Shown: positions 1 through 8,473 of the stretch, in pieces
How the letters are laid out: each line of letters opens with the position of its first letter
Position numbering within the stretch: the stretch's first letter is position 1
Source of the DNA: Candidatus Ornithomonoglobus merdipullorum
GTDB lineage: Bacteria > Bacillota > Clostridia > UBA1381
Assembly (NCBI GenBank): GCA_018714695.1
Contig: DVNB01000021.1
Span: 1 to 54,172, forward strand
Direction: 5' to 3'
DNA: 54,172 bases
The notes under the pieces: model-generated
What the model was told of the DNA's origin: nothing
The model's database searches: none
The model's input: the letters and a program-made list of their open reading frames with translations, nothing else
Made by a program: the position numbers and the translations under genes

Positions 1-427
1 TTATTTGATCGATCAGCCACATTACATCTGAAAACCGACTTGCCATTACCTCGTTGGTGTAGTTAGCAAGAGGCGCGGAAACTTCCATGATCCTTTTATA
101 TATTTCTGACGGTATGACCATGACCTCGGTATCCTTTTCAGCAGCGACAGCAATATCAAACTGAATACTGTTCATGATACAAGAGGCGGAGAAAAGACAA
201 ATATCGCGATCAAAAAGGCGGTACAACGTGATCTCTTTTCCATCTTCGGATACGATAAATGCGCGAAGCTGTCCGGATATTACAAGCAGGAGTCCCGTGC
301 ATTCGGCAGATCCGTTTTGCAGCATTTGTCCTTTATGAAATTTGCGGGTAAAAGCAGAGGTTAAAAGCTTATTCTGCTGTGTTGTGTCAAGTTTATCCCA
401 AACGGGAAGATATGTTAAGTAATTCAT
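1..427 (-). CDS. Crp/Fnr-family transcriptional regulator, C-terminus cut by window edge
   Basis: My translation from the ATG at 425-427 gives 142 codons open to the left edge. It begins MNYLTYLPVWDKL and has a cyclic-nucleotide-binding fold pattern: FHKGQML near residue 30, LLLVISGQLRAF near residue 50, and the EITLYRLFDRDICLFSASC segment around 65-85 typical of clostridial Crp/Fnr proteins. The DNA-binding helix-turn-helix would lie beyond the window, so the effector and targets cannot be seen. A ribosome site (GGAGGAAC on the minus strand) lies just upstream, and a sigma-A promoter sits at 450-478. It is divergent from the recombinase cassette and may be passenger or chromosomal DNA next to it. 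Confidence 0.8.
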   Translation of the reverse strand, partial: MNYLTYLPVWDKLDTTQQNKLLTSAFTRKFHKGQMLQNGSAECTGLLLVISGQLRAFIVSEDGKEITLYRLFDRDICLFSASCIMNSIQFDIAVAAEKDTEVMVIPSEIYKRIMEVSAPLANYTNEVMASRFSDVMWLIDQI

Positions 428-449
428 AATCAAAAGTTCCTCCGCTATT

Positions 450-478
450 AGTATATCATTATCTTAGGCGTATGTCAA
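450..478 (-). promoter_or_regulatory. Sigma-A promoter of the Crp/Fnr-type gene
   Basis: On the minus strand, TTGACA (473-478) is separated by 17 bp from TATACT (450-455). It is correctly placed to drive the regulator starting at 427. Confidence 0.75.
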
Positions 479-603
479 TAAATTATAAAAGTATGATTTG
501 AGCTGTCCGTATCAGATGAATGATGCAAGTCTTTTATGTGATATGAATAGATCATATTGTACACGCATCGCGTAATAAACTAAATAGGAACGGAGGAATG
601 AGT

Positions 604-855
604 ATGGACATTGAGACTGTCAGACAAATGAAAGCAGTGAATGTCAGGACTGTTGATAAAGATACATTGGTCGATATCAAGGACGTCGAGATAGATGCCA
701 ATGCCGCGCCTGAGAAAAAGATGGCGGAGTTTGTGCGGCAAATAAAAAATCCGTATTGTTTTCTGTGCCGCGGATATGCGGTGAAGCTTGAATTTGCAGA
801 CACGGACAGGACGATAGAGGATCGCTTTATGGAATATATCAATACCCTGCTCTGA
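604..855 (+). CDS. Small DUF6870-type protein next to serine recombinases
   Basis: An 83-residue acidic protein. An ATG at 598 is also in frame, but GGAGG at 592-596 ends only one base before it, whereas the ATG at 604 has a 7-base spacing, so 604 is the likely start (MDIETVRQMK). The pattern VRTVDKDTLVDIKDVEID followed by QIKNPYCFLCRGYAVKLEFADTD with a CxxC pair matches, from memory, the DUF6870 family that commonly precedes recombinase cassettes in Firmicutes elements. Its function is unknown; the CxxC could bind metal or only stabilise a fold. A separate promoter downstream (874-902) serves the recombinases. Confidence 0.75.
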   Translation: MDIETVRQMKAVNVRTVDKDTLVDIKDVEIDANAAPEKKMAEFVRQIKNPYCFLCRGYAVKLEFADTDRTIEDRFMEYINTLL

Positions 856-873
856 TATTTGGAGCCAAATTTT

Positions 874-902
874 TTGACACAGAATAGTTTATGATATATA
901 AT
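874..902 (+). promoter_or_regulatory. Sigma-A promoter of the three-recombinase operon
   Basis: TTGACA (874-879), 17 bp, TATAAT (897-902). The expected transcription start lies near 909, about 68 bases before the first recombinase ATG at 977. Confidence 0.85.
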
Positions 903-976
903 ATAGTTGACTTTTTAAATGAATATGGGACCGATTCTCTTGATATTAACTATAATAATATACGGGAGGTTTCACA

Positions 977-2620
977 ATGGCTGAAAAGAAATACAAAGCA
1001 GCGGTCTATCTCCGCCTTTCCAAGGAGGACGGGGATAAGGAGGAGAGCTACAGTATATCAAATCAGAGTGATCTTGCGCTTGACTATATAGGCAGGCATG
1101 ATGATATAGAGCTTGCGGCAGAATTGGCTGATGACGGATATACCGGTTCGAATTTTAACAGACCCGCTTTTCGTGAGCTGATAGATAAGATATCTGCCGG
1201 AGAGGTGGATTGTGTGATAGTAAAGGATCTGTCGCGGTTTGCGAGGGATTATATCGGCACGGGATATTATCTTGAAAAGCTCTTTCCATCATTGGGAGTA
1301 CGGTTCATTTCTATAAATGACAATATCGATTCTATAGAGGATAACAGCTCTAATGCAAGACTTGTGATGGCATTCAAAAATGTTTTGAATGATTCCTACA
1401 TACATGACATTTCTGTAAAAATAAGAAGTCAATTCGAGATCAAAAGGAAAAAAGGCGAATTCATCGGCGCATTCGCTGTTTTTGGGTACAGAAAATCGCC
1501 GGAGGATAAGCATAAGCTTTGCATTGACGAGGAGGCGGCAAAGGTGGTCAGATATATTTTTGATCAGCGTATGCGCGGTATAAGCGCGAGCGCTATAGCC
1601 GATCAGCTCAATTTGTCGGATGTTCCATCACCGGCGGAGTATAAAAAGCTTTGCGGAAGTAACTTCGCCGCCAATCTGCAAAAATATCCGAAGTCTAAAT
1701 GGACTGCGAAGGCTGTTATACGTATTCTCACGAACGAGGTGTACACCGGAACTTTGATACAGGGCAAAAGCACTATCGTCAATTATAAGGTCAAAAAGGT
1801 GATCCAAAAGGACAGAAGTGAATGGAGCATAATAAAAAATGCCCATGAGCCCATAATAGACCTTGAGCAGTTCGAGGCGGTACAGGAGATATTAAAGCGG
1901 GACACGAGAGCTTGCCCGGGACGCAAGGAGCCGTATTTATTTTCCGGGTTCTTGGTATGTGCCGACTGCGGCGCATCTATGGTAAGGCGAACCTGCATTT
2001 ATAATAAGAAGCGGTATGCATATTACATGTGCTCGACAAATAAGGAGAGGCTTGGGTGCTCATCTCATAGGGCAAGTGAAAAGGCGCTGAACACTGCTGT
2101 TATCGAGGCTGTCAATGCGTACTGCCAAAATGCCGCCGAGCTTTCCGATAGGCTTGCAAGGATCCCGACGGAGCTTATAAAAGAGCGGGATATTGAGCGC
2201 ATAGAAAATGTGATAGGAGATAAGTACCGTGAGATATCAGATCTTGAGCGGACTATCTCTGTTGTGAATAAGCGCTGCGCAGACGAGCTTGAAACTAAGG
2301 AAGAGTGCGATGATATATGCGCCGATATACGGTCGCAGATCCGCGGATTGGAGAAGGATATCGAGAGGCTGAGAGAAGAAAAAGCGCAGAGCGCGGATGA
2401 ATACAAAAAGAATACACAATGGCTTAGGATATTCGCAGAACAGGGGACAGTAAAGAAGCTTGACAGAGTGATGCTTGCGCATCTTATAGACAAGATCTGC
2501 ATATATGAGGATAAGCGCATATCGATAAAATTCAGATACCGGGATAAATACGAGCAGCTGCTAACGCTTGTGGGGCAGCCTGACAATACGGGAGGTGAAC
2601 AGAGTGGCCCGCAAAAGTAA
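977..2620 (+). CDS. Large serine recombinase 1
   Basis: A 547-residue site-specific recombinase that would cut and rejoin DNA through a phosphoserine link. The resolvase-type catalytic domain covers roughly residues 6-150, with the nucleophile expected at Ser15 (VYLRLS, aligned with Ser15 of TnpX-type enzymes). It continues with SISNQ, DDGYTGSNFNRP and VIVKDLSRFARDY. A recombinase domain follows to about 300 (WTAKAVIRILTNEVYTG), then a zinc ribbon (CADC near 328, second Cys pair near 351-361) and a coiled-coil segment from about 395 to 500. The ribosome site is GGGAGG at 964-969. The gene looks intact, and its end overlaps recombinase 2. Confidence 0.95.
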   Translation: MAEKKYKAAVYLRLSKEDGDKEESYSISNQSDLALDYIGRHDDIELAAELADDGYTGSNFNRPAFRELIDKISAGEVDCVIVKDLSRFARDYIGTGYYLEKLFPSLGVRFISINDNIDSIEDNSSNARLVMAFKNVLNDSYIHDISVKIRSQFEIKRKKGEFIGAFAVFGYRKSPEDKHKLCIDEEAAKVVRYIFDQRMRGISASAIADQLNLSDVPSPAEYKKLCGSNFAANLQKYPKSKWTAKAVIRILTNEVYTGTLIQGKSTIVNYKVKKVIQKDRSEWSIIKNAHEPIIDLEQFEAVQEILKRDTRACPGRKEPYLFSGFLVCADCGASMVRRTCIYNKKRYAYYMCSTNKERLGCSSHRASEKALNTAVIEAVNAYCQNAAELSDRLARIPTELIKERDIERIENVIGDKYREISDLERTISVVNKRCADELETKEECDDICADIRSQIRGLEKDIERLREEKAQSADEYKKNTQWLRIFAEQGTVKKLDRVMLAHLIDKICIYEDKRISIKFRYRDKYEQLLTLVGQPDNTGGEQSGPQK

Positions 2621-4268
2621 AAGAGCGATCGCAACAGAAAAGAAATCACCGCGGAATATATTTAACACCGCAGTTTATATAAGACTGTCGATGGAGGATA
2701 GGCTGTACAAACACGGGAGTGATTCAATAGCCAATCAGCGTGAATTGATACTGGATTATCTGAAGGATAAGCATGATATGAGGGTATACGATATATATTG
2801 CGACAACGGAAGGAGTGGAACGGATTTTGACCGTGAGGAGTTCCGCAGGATGATGTATGATGTATACAACGGAAAGGTGAACTGCATAGTAGTAAAGGAT
2901 CTCTCGAGGTTCGGCAGGGAATACATAGAAACCGGAGATTATCTTGAGCGCATATTTCCGCTTTTGGGAGTGCGGTTTATTGCTGTAAATGACGGCTACG
3001 ACAATCGTGTTGATCCGTTTGACATCACAGTCCCCATAAAAAATGTTATCAACACGTTATACGCTAGGGATATTTCCGCGAAATCGGCTGCGGCTCTCAG
3101 AATGAAACAGGAAAACGGAGAATTTATCGGATCGTTTGCACCGTATGGCTACATAAGATCAAAAGAGGACCGTCACAAGCTTGTGATCGATCCCGAAGCG
3201 GCTGATGTGGTAAAGAAGATATTCGAATGGAAGGCGGAGAATGCGAGCTATGCCGAAATAAGCAGACGTCTCTACGCGATGAGTATACCGACGCCGAACA
3301 GACGAAAGTACGATCTTGGGATACTAAAAAGTGAAGTGCATAAAAACAACGTTTACTGGAGACCGGAAACAGTGCGGTCTATACTTGCAAATGAGACATA
3401 TACAGGCTGCCTGGTACAGGGACATATAAAATCACATTTTTACGAGGGAGGAAAAGACGAACGTGTTGACAGAGATGATCTGATCATCGTTCGAGGGACA
3501 CATGAACCGATAATTTCTGAGAATTTATTCAATACAGTCCGCGGCAAATGCGAGAAAGTGAAAAAAGCGTATGACGACAGAGCTGGGAAGTACAGAGAGC
3601 TTGGCAGCGATGTCAATATTTTCGTGAAGAAGGCATACTGCGGAGATTGCGGCAGGCCTCTGTCAAGATACAAAAAAGTCAACGGAGACCGAGTGGCGTA
3701 TTTCTATATATGCAGGCAGCATTCACAGTATCCGAATTCATGCCGTTTTGTGTCCATAGCTGAAACGGAATTGAAGGATATAGTATCGGAGACTTTAAAG
3801 AAACAGCTTGCATATCTTGTCGATACGCAGAAGCTTTTATCACAGGCGGGGAATGACACGTCTGTAAAACAAAAAAAGCATGATATTGTCAAGGAGCTCG
3901 GCAAAGCCGTATCACAGATAGGAAGAATACGAATGGCAAGGGTGCGAGCTGCATCTGATCACGCGAAGGAAATACTGTCGGAGAGTGAATACAGCGAGAT
4001 TAGCGCCGGGCTGAAAGCAGAGATGAAGGAAGCAGCGCAGTGCTATGAGGCGGCTGACAGAGCGAGAGAGCGGCTTGAAAAGCTTTTGGAGACTGAATCG
4101 CGGCTCGAAAAAACAGCGCAGCTTTGCGCGGCGGGACTGTCGCGATCCGTTATAGAAAGCTTTATAGACCGTGTAACGGTCTACCCCGATAAAGAAGCGG
4201 TGATAAAGTGGAACTTTGGAAATAAAGCGGAGCTGCTCGCATCACTAAACGGAGGCGGTACAGAGTGA
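2604..4268 (+). CDS. Large serine recombinase 2
   Basis: A 554-residue serine recombinase. The longest frame starts at ATG 2568, but GGAGGTG at 2591-2597 points to the GTG at 2604 (VARKSKRA), giving a 17-base overlap with recombinase 1 and probable translational coupling. The nucleophile is expected at Ser29 (VYIRLS), followed by DSIANQ, DNGRSGTDFDR and VVKDLSRFGREY. The recombinase domain includes YWRPETVRSILANETYTG. The zinc ribbon starts with CGDC near residue 345 and a later Cys pair. A coiled coil lies in the last third. It is a diverged paralogue of its neighbours and not a recent copy. Confidence 0.95.
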   Translation: MARKSKRAIATEKKSPRNIFNTAVYIRLSMEDRLYKHGSDSIANQRELILDYLKDKHDMRVYDIYCDNGRSGTDFDREEFRRMMYDVYNGKVNCIVVKDLSRFGREYIETGDYLERIFPLLGVRFIAVNDGYDNRVDPFDITVPIKNVINTLYARDISAKSAAALRMKQENGEFIGSFAPYGYIRSKEDRHKLVIDPEAADVVKKIFEWKAENASYAEISRRLYAMSIPTPNRRKYDLGILKSEVHKNNVYWRPETVRSILANETYTGCLVQGHIKSHFYEGGKDERVDRDDLIIVRGTHEPIISENLFNTVRGKCEKVKKAYDDRAGKYRELGSDVNIFVKKAYCGDCGRPLSRYKKVNGDRVAYFYICRQHSQYPNSCRFVSIAETELKDIVSETLKKQLAYLVDTQKLLSQAGNDTSVKQKKHDIVKELGKAVSQIGRIRMARVRAASDHAKEILSESEYSEISAGLKAEMKEAAQCYEAADRARERLEKLLETESRLEKTAQLCAAGLSRSVIESFIDRVTVYPDKEAVIKWNFGNKAELLASLNGGGTE

Positions 4269-5815
4269 AAGACGAGTATGTTATAGCAAAATATCTTCGT
4301 CTGTCCTCCGAGGACGGTGATAAGGCTGAAAGCGAGAGCATAACGAATCAGAGGAGACTTATCGATAATTACATTAGGAAAATGTTTGGGGACATTAAAC
4401 ACAGAACAGTCGAGCTTATCGATGACGGCTACAGCGGCACGAATATGGACCGTCCCGGAATGAAAAAGCTATTGATAATGGCGGAAACTCATACGGTCGA
4501 CTGTATAGTCGTAAAGGATTTTTCGCGATTTGCGCGCGATTATATTGAGATGGGCAGATATGTGGAGCAGAGATTCCCGGAATTGCAGATACGCTTTATT
4601 TCTATCAATGACGGATATGACAGCATAGAGCATATCGGATCAGCCGGCAGTATAGATGTTGCGTTGAAAAATATAATCTACACGATGTACAGCATGGACC
4701 TGTCCGAGAAAATCAAGAGCTCAAGGAAAGTGCTTTACCGGCAGGGAAAGAATATTGCGCCTTATGCCTTTTACGGCTATAAAAAGGATCCTGATGACAA
4801 GCATCACATCATTATAGATGAACCGGCAGCAAATGTTGTAAAGCGATTATTCGAAATGAGCGCACATGGGTGCGGAGCGACAGAGATCGCCAGGCGGCTC
4901 AATAACGAGGGAATACTCACTCCCGCACAGTACAAAAAGCGGCAGTATCCGAAATACGGGACGTGGGACCGTTTTGAGGGATATACGAAATGGACCTCAT
5001 CTATGGTGCGGGGACTGCTCAGGGACGAGCGATACACGGGGAAATATATAGGAGCGAGAAATGAACGTGTTGCTGTCGGCAGCAGAAAGCATCGCAGACG
5101 CAGTGAAGATGATATCGCAGTGATAGAACATGCGCATGAGCCTATCGTTTCTGACGAGCTATACAAGGCTGTGCAGCCCATTGTCCATGGCGGAACGAGA
5201 CCAAGGTCTGACAAGGGCATAATGAGGGGCTTGATACGCTGCGGCGGCTGCGGACACTCCATGGCGGCATACGGAGTAAAGAATGATAATGTTAAATATT
5301 ATTGCCCGTACAAGTCATACTCAGAGCATAATCAATGCTGTAAAACATCTATATGTGATAGTGAGCTTGCGACAATGATAATAGATATCGTGCAAAGAGA
5401 GCTTGAGAAAGCTGCTGATCCCGAAAAAGCGGACAAAGCCGTAAAGCGGGAGCTTTACGAGAAGATAACGGCTGCCGAACGGCTAAGGTGCAGTATTGAA
5501 AGTAATAAAAAGGAGAAACTGAGTCTTTATATGCGGCTTGCAAAAGGCGAATATGACGAAAATGATTTTTCGGAGCAGATCAAAGAGCTAAGCAGCAGCA
5601 TAAAAGAGAACGAAATGCGCCTGAACGCTCTGGAAGCCTCAATAAAGGAGACGAAGCAGCTTTCATTTAAAGACATGCTGCTGCGATTCAAAGAGTCGGC
5701 AGAGGATGACAGAGGGCTTATAAGGAAGCTGGTGAACACAGTTTACGTATATGAGGATAAGCGTATAAAAATAGTATGGAATTTCGGTGATATAAATCAT
5801 TTGATTGAAACTTAA
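4265..5815 (+). CDS. Large serine recombinase 3
   Basis: A 516-residue serine recombinase starting with GTG at 4265, whose GTGA overlaps the stop of recombinase 2 by four bases; GGAGGCGG lies just upstream. The nucleophile is expected at Ser14 (KYLRLS), then ESITNQ, DDGYSGTNMDRP and VVKDFSRFARDY. The recombinase domain ends with SMVRGLLRDERYTG; the zinc ribbon begins at CGGCG near residue 326; an acidic/basic coiled coil follows. No terminator is visible directly after it. Three coupled large recombinases imply either joint action at one att pair or separate partners for excision and integration, which the sequence does not decide. Confidence 0.95.
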   Translation: MKDEYVIAKYLRLSSEDGDKAESESITNQRRLIDNYIRKMFGDIKHRTVELIDDGYSGTNMDRPGMKKLLIMAETHTVDCIVVKDFSRFARDYIEMGRYVEQRFPELQIRFISINDGYDSIEHIGSAGSIDVALKNIIYTMYSMDLSEKIKSSRKVLYRQGKNIAPYAFYGYKKDPDDKHHIIIDEPAANVVKRLFEMSAHGCGATEIARRLNNEGILTPAQYKKRQYPKYGTWDRFEGYTKWTSSMVRGLLRDERYTGKYIGARNERVAVGSRKHRRRSEDDIAVIEHAHEPIVSDELYKAVQPIVHGGTRPRSDKGIMRGLIRCGGCGHSMAAYGVKNDNVKYYCPYKSYSEHNQCCKTSICDSELATMIIDIVQRELEKAADPEKADKAVKRELYEKITAAERLRCSIESNKKEKLSLYMRLAKGEYDENDFSEQIKELSSSIKENEMRLNALEASIKETKQLSFKDMLLRFKESAEDDRGLIRKLVNTVYVYEDKRIKIVWNFGDINHLIET

Positions 5816-5828
5816 TTTAGGATACTAC

Positions 5829-5857
5829 TTGAAAAAACGCTGCCTGTGTGGTAGAAT
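5829..5857 (+). promoter_or_regulatory. Promoter in front of the broken Rpn-type gene
   Basis: TTGAAA (5829-5834), 17 bp, TAGAAT (5852-5857), followed by ATATAATCAGAAAGAGA. It closely resembles the promoter/leader that I associate with intact Rpn-type transposase genes in gut Clostridia (recollection, not a search). Confidence 0.55.
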
Positions 5858-5873
5858 ATAATCAGAAAGAGAC

Positions 5874-6269
5874 ATGATCGTAGGCTTGAGTGATGAGGAG
5901 GATGAAGATAAGCAAGGGCTTCTTAGAATGCTTGATGTGCTTCTCACATCTTCAAAAACTGTAGGTGAGAAAAGAGAAATATTAAAATCAGATTTTGATA
6001 TTGAAATGACGGACGAAATGAATGAGGAGGTGTCGATCATGTGTAATTTGAGTCAGGGAATACTTGAGAAGGGCTTGAAGCAGGGCAGAGCGGAAGGCAT
6101 CAAGGAGGGCAGAGCAGAAGGTTTAGCGGAAGGTATAGCAAATTCACTGCTCAACGTTATGAAAACTCTAAAGATGACGGCAGAGCAGGCGATGGAGACT
6201 TTGAACATCCCTCAGAACGAACATGAAAAATATAAGACCATGTTGAAAGTGACCGGATCATTGGTATAA
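5874..6269 (+). pseudogene. Rpn/PD-(D/E)XK transposase remnant (C-terminal part only)
   Basis: An open frame of 131 residues matching only the C-terminal part of Rpn-family recombination-promoting nuclease/transposase proteins. It has the linker EKREILKSDFDIEMTDEM, the motif MCNLSQGILEKG, a Gly/Glu/Arg-rich run (GRAEGIKEGRAEGLAEG) and the tail NVMKTLKMTAEQAMETL followed by IPQNEHEKYKTML. The N-terminal nuclease core of about 200 residues is missing. There is no clear Shine-Dalgarno, and the frame upstream closes at a TAA at 5859-5861. A promoter of the expected type remains upstream, so an internal deletion is the simplest explanation. A short truncated product might still be made. Confidence 0.75.
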
Positions 6270-6300
6270 GCAATGTTGATGAAAATATGAATGTAAAATG

Positions 6301-6329
6301 GAGCCTGTGGGATAGATCTTCACAGGCTC
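6301..6329 (+). repeat. Inverted repeat / hairpin after the Rpn remnant
   Basis: GAGCCTGTG (6301-6309) pairs perfectly with CACAGGCTC (6321-6329) around an 11-base loop. There is no T-run after it, so it is either a weak terminator or an end-associated palindrome of the transposase family. Confidence 0.6.
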
Positions 6330-6397
6330 TGTGAACATATAAGCGCAATTTTCAAAAGATGACATATTAACTAATAATCATTGAAAGGGTGTAAATT

Positions 6398-6637
6398 ATG
6401 GGCAGTTTGAGCCAAGGAATATTTGAGAAGGGCTATAAGATGGGCAAGGAACAAGCTATGAAGGAAATTAGGGAGAAAGAAATAGAGATAGGAAGGATGA
6501 TAGGCATAGCAATTTCACTGCGTAACGTCATGAAGAATCTTGATATGACAGAAGAACAGGCTATGGCGGCATTATGCATACCTCAGGATGAGCAGGACAA
6601 GTATAAAAGCCTGTTGAGAGATTGTGAAGAAATATAA
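6398..6637 (+). pseudogene. Second Rpn-type transposase C-terminal remnant
   Basis: A 79-residue frame with its own ribosome site (GAAAGGGTG before ATG 6398). It starts directly at the motif SLSQGIFEKG and ends with NVMKNLDMTEEQAMAALC then IPQDEQDKYKSLL, parallel to the end of the 5874-6269 remnant. The nuclease domain is absent. It could be a free-standing small protein derived from the tail, but it most likely represents decay of a second transposase copy. Confidence 0.65.
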
Positions 6638-6679
6638 CTACAGTAGGAATAACACGGTGAAGAGGAGGCGAGTGGTGTG

Positions 6680-8380
6680 ATGGAAGGAAGCACGAAGAAA
6701 CGTCTGCCGGTGGGGTATGAGGACTTTAAGCAAATAATAGATAATGATCGCTATTATGTTGATAAGACTATGCTTATCTATGAATTGCTTTGTGGTGATG
6801 CGCAGAATACAATTATAACGAGACCTAGACGATTTGGAAAAACACTAAATTTCAGTATGCTTAGATATTTCTTTGATATAACAGAGAAGGAAAATGCATA
6901 TTTATTCGATACACTTAATATATCCAAACATTACGCAGAGATTGAGCGGTATAGAAACGCTTATCCGGTTATATCGATCTCGTTGAAATGCGGAAAACAG
7001 GGAAGCTATGAGGCTGCGGTTGACAGCATTTGCGTCGAGATACAGGATCAGTTTGTGAAATATGATTTTATTGCTGATTCAGGTAGACTCAAAGCAACTG
7101 ATAATAATAAGTTTAAAATGCTGTTAGAAACATTGGAATATAGCGATAAATTGTTTAAGGGGTCGATAAAGCTTCTAAGCACATGTCTCAAACAGTATTA
7201 CGGAAGTAATGTTGTCATATTAATAGACGAATATGATGTTCCTTTGGAGGATGCATACTTTTCGGGTTATTATGATGACATGGTGAGGTTCATACGATCA
7301 CTGTTTGAATCGGCACTGAAAACAAACGCAGCACTTGAATTCTCGGTAATAACAGGTTGCCTTCGCATATCAAAAGAAAGTATATTTACAGGTTTGAACA
7401 ACTTAAAGGTGCAGAGTATACTTAGTCCAAATTACTCAGAGTATTTTGGATTTCTTGAGTCTGAGGTAATGGAGATGTTTAAATATTATGGATTTGATGA
7501 TAAGTTTGATACGGCAAAATGCTGGTATGATGGTTATCTGTTCGGTACTACAGAAGTATATAATCCATGGAGTATAATAAACTATGTGTCAGATCTTCGA
7601 AAAGATCCAAATGCTCAGCCTGAAGCAAGTTGGGCTAATTCAAGCTCTAATAATATCATAAGGAGACTGGTGGAGCAATCTAACAATGATACGAAAGAAA
7701 TTGTGGAGCGGCTTGTAAATGGTGGCAGTGTTGATACGAGCATTAATGAAACGACCACATATGGTGATTTAAATAATGGCAATGAAAACATATGGAGTTT
7801 TTTGCTTTTTACAGGTTATTTAACACCTAATAAACTTATAAGCAGCGGTGTACTGACAGGAGATGACAACATATACTCGCTTGTGATACCCAATTTAGAA
7901 ATTAAGAATTGCTATAAGAGCATAATTAAGCAGTATTTTGATATATGTAAACAACAGATAAAGAAAGACGATTTGTATAAAGCGCTGCTCGCTCGTGATG
8001 CGGCAGGATTTGCGAAACAGATCACGGAGCTGCTAAGAAAGAGTATAAGCTATTATGATAATGCAGAGCAGTTCTATCATGGGCTTATTGCCGGGCTTTT
8101 GTCAGGGGATATATATTATAGAGTGGTTTCGAATAGGGAAGCGGGATGCGGTAGAAGTGATCTGATGATCTATCAGGAGAGCGCATCGCAGAATGCTATA
8201 ATACTTGAATTGAAAGTATGCCGTGGTACGGAAAAGCCGGATGAAGCAGCGCAGCGTGCTCTGAGACAGATAGATGAACGCGACTATGCAGCAGAGGCTC
8301 AAGCGCAAGATTATAAAAATATTATCAAATATGGCATAGCATTCAAAGGAAAACTCTGCCATGCTGTGGTAGGAGATTAG
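6680..8380 (+). CDS. AAA-ATPase-like / PD-(D/E)XK nuclease protein (DUF1703 type)
   Basis: About 566 residues. GTG 6677 and ATG 6680 are both possible starts behind GAGGAGG (6662-6668); I prefer the ATG. The N-terminus has the AAA-ATPase-like pattern LPVGYEDFKQIIDNDRYYVDKT and a P-loop-like RPRRFGKT near residue 50. A Walker-B-like VVILIDEYDVP lies near 175. The C-terminus has the nuclease signature GRSDLMIY near 490 and ELKV near 510. The family is very common in gut Bacteroidota and Clostridia; its role is not established, though nuclease action linked to ATP binding is plausible. The gene is visibly more AT-rich than the housekeeping genes, consistent with transfer. A terminator follows at 8431. 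Confidence 0.9.
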   Translation: MEGSTKKRLPVGYEDFKQIIDNDRYYVDKTMLIYELLCGDAQNTIITRPRRFGKTLNFSMLRYFFDITEKENAYLFDTLNISKHYAEIERYRNAYPVISISLKCGKQGSYEAAVDSICVEIQDQFVKYDFIADSGRLKATDNNKFKMLLETLEYSDKLFKGSIKLLSTCLKQYYGSNVVILIDEYDVPLEDAYFSGYYDDMVRFIRSLFESALKTNAALEFSVITGCLRISKESIFTGLNNLKVQSILSPNYSEYFGFLESEVMEMFKYYGFDDKFDTAKCWYDGYLFGTTEVYNPWSIINYVSDLRKDPNAQPEASWANSSSNNIIRRLVEQSNNDTKEIVERLVNGGSVDTSINETTTYGDLNNGNENIWSFLLFTGYLTPNKLISSGVLTGDDNIYSLVIPNLEIKNCYKSIIKQYFDICKQQIKKDDLYKALLARDAAGFAKQITELLRKSISYYDNAEQFYHGLIAGLLSGDIYYRVVSNREAGCGRSDLMIYQESASQNAIILELKVCRGTEKPDEAAQRALRQIDERDYAAEAQAQDYKNIIKYGIAFKGKLCHAVVGD

Positions 8381-8430
8381 GAAATAATATGCCCCTGCTG
8401 GTAAAATGGCAGGGACATATAATCAAGATC

Positions 8431-8455
8431 AAAGCGGAAATATCCGCTTTTTTTG
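8431..8455 (+). terminator. Rho-independent terminator after the DUF1703-type gene
   Basis: Perfect 8-bp stem AAAGCGGA/TCCGCTTT with loop AATA, followed by TTTT. The homology to asnB starts within 25 bases of it. Confidence 0.85.
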
Positions 8456-8473
8456 TTCCTGCACTTGACATTG

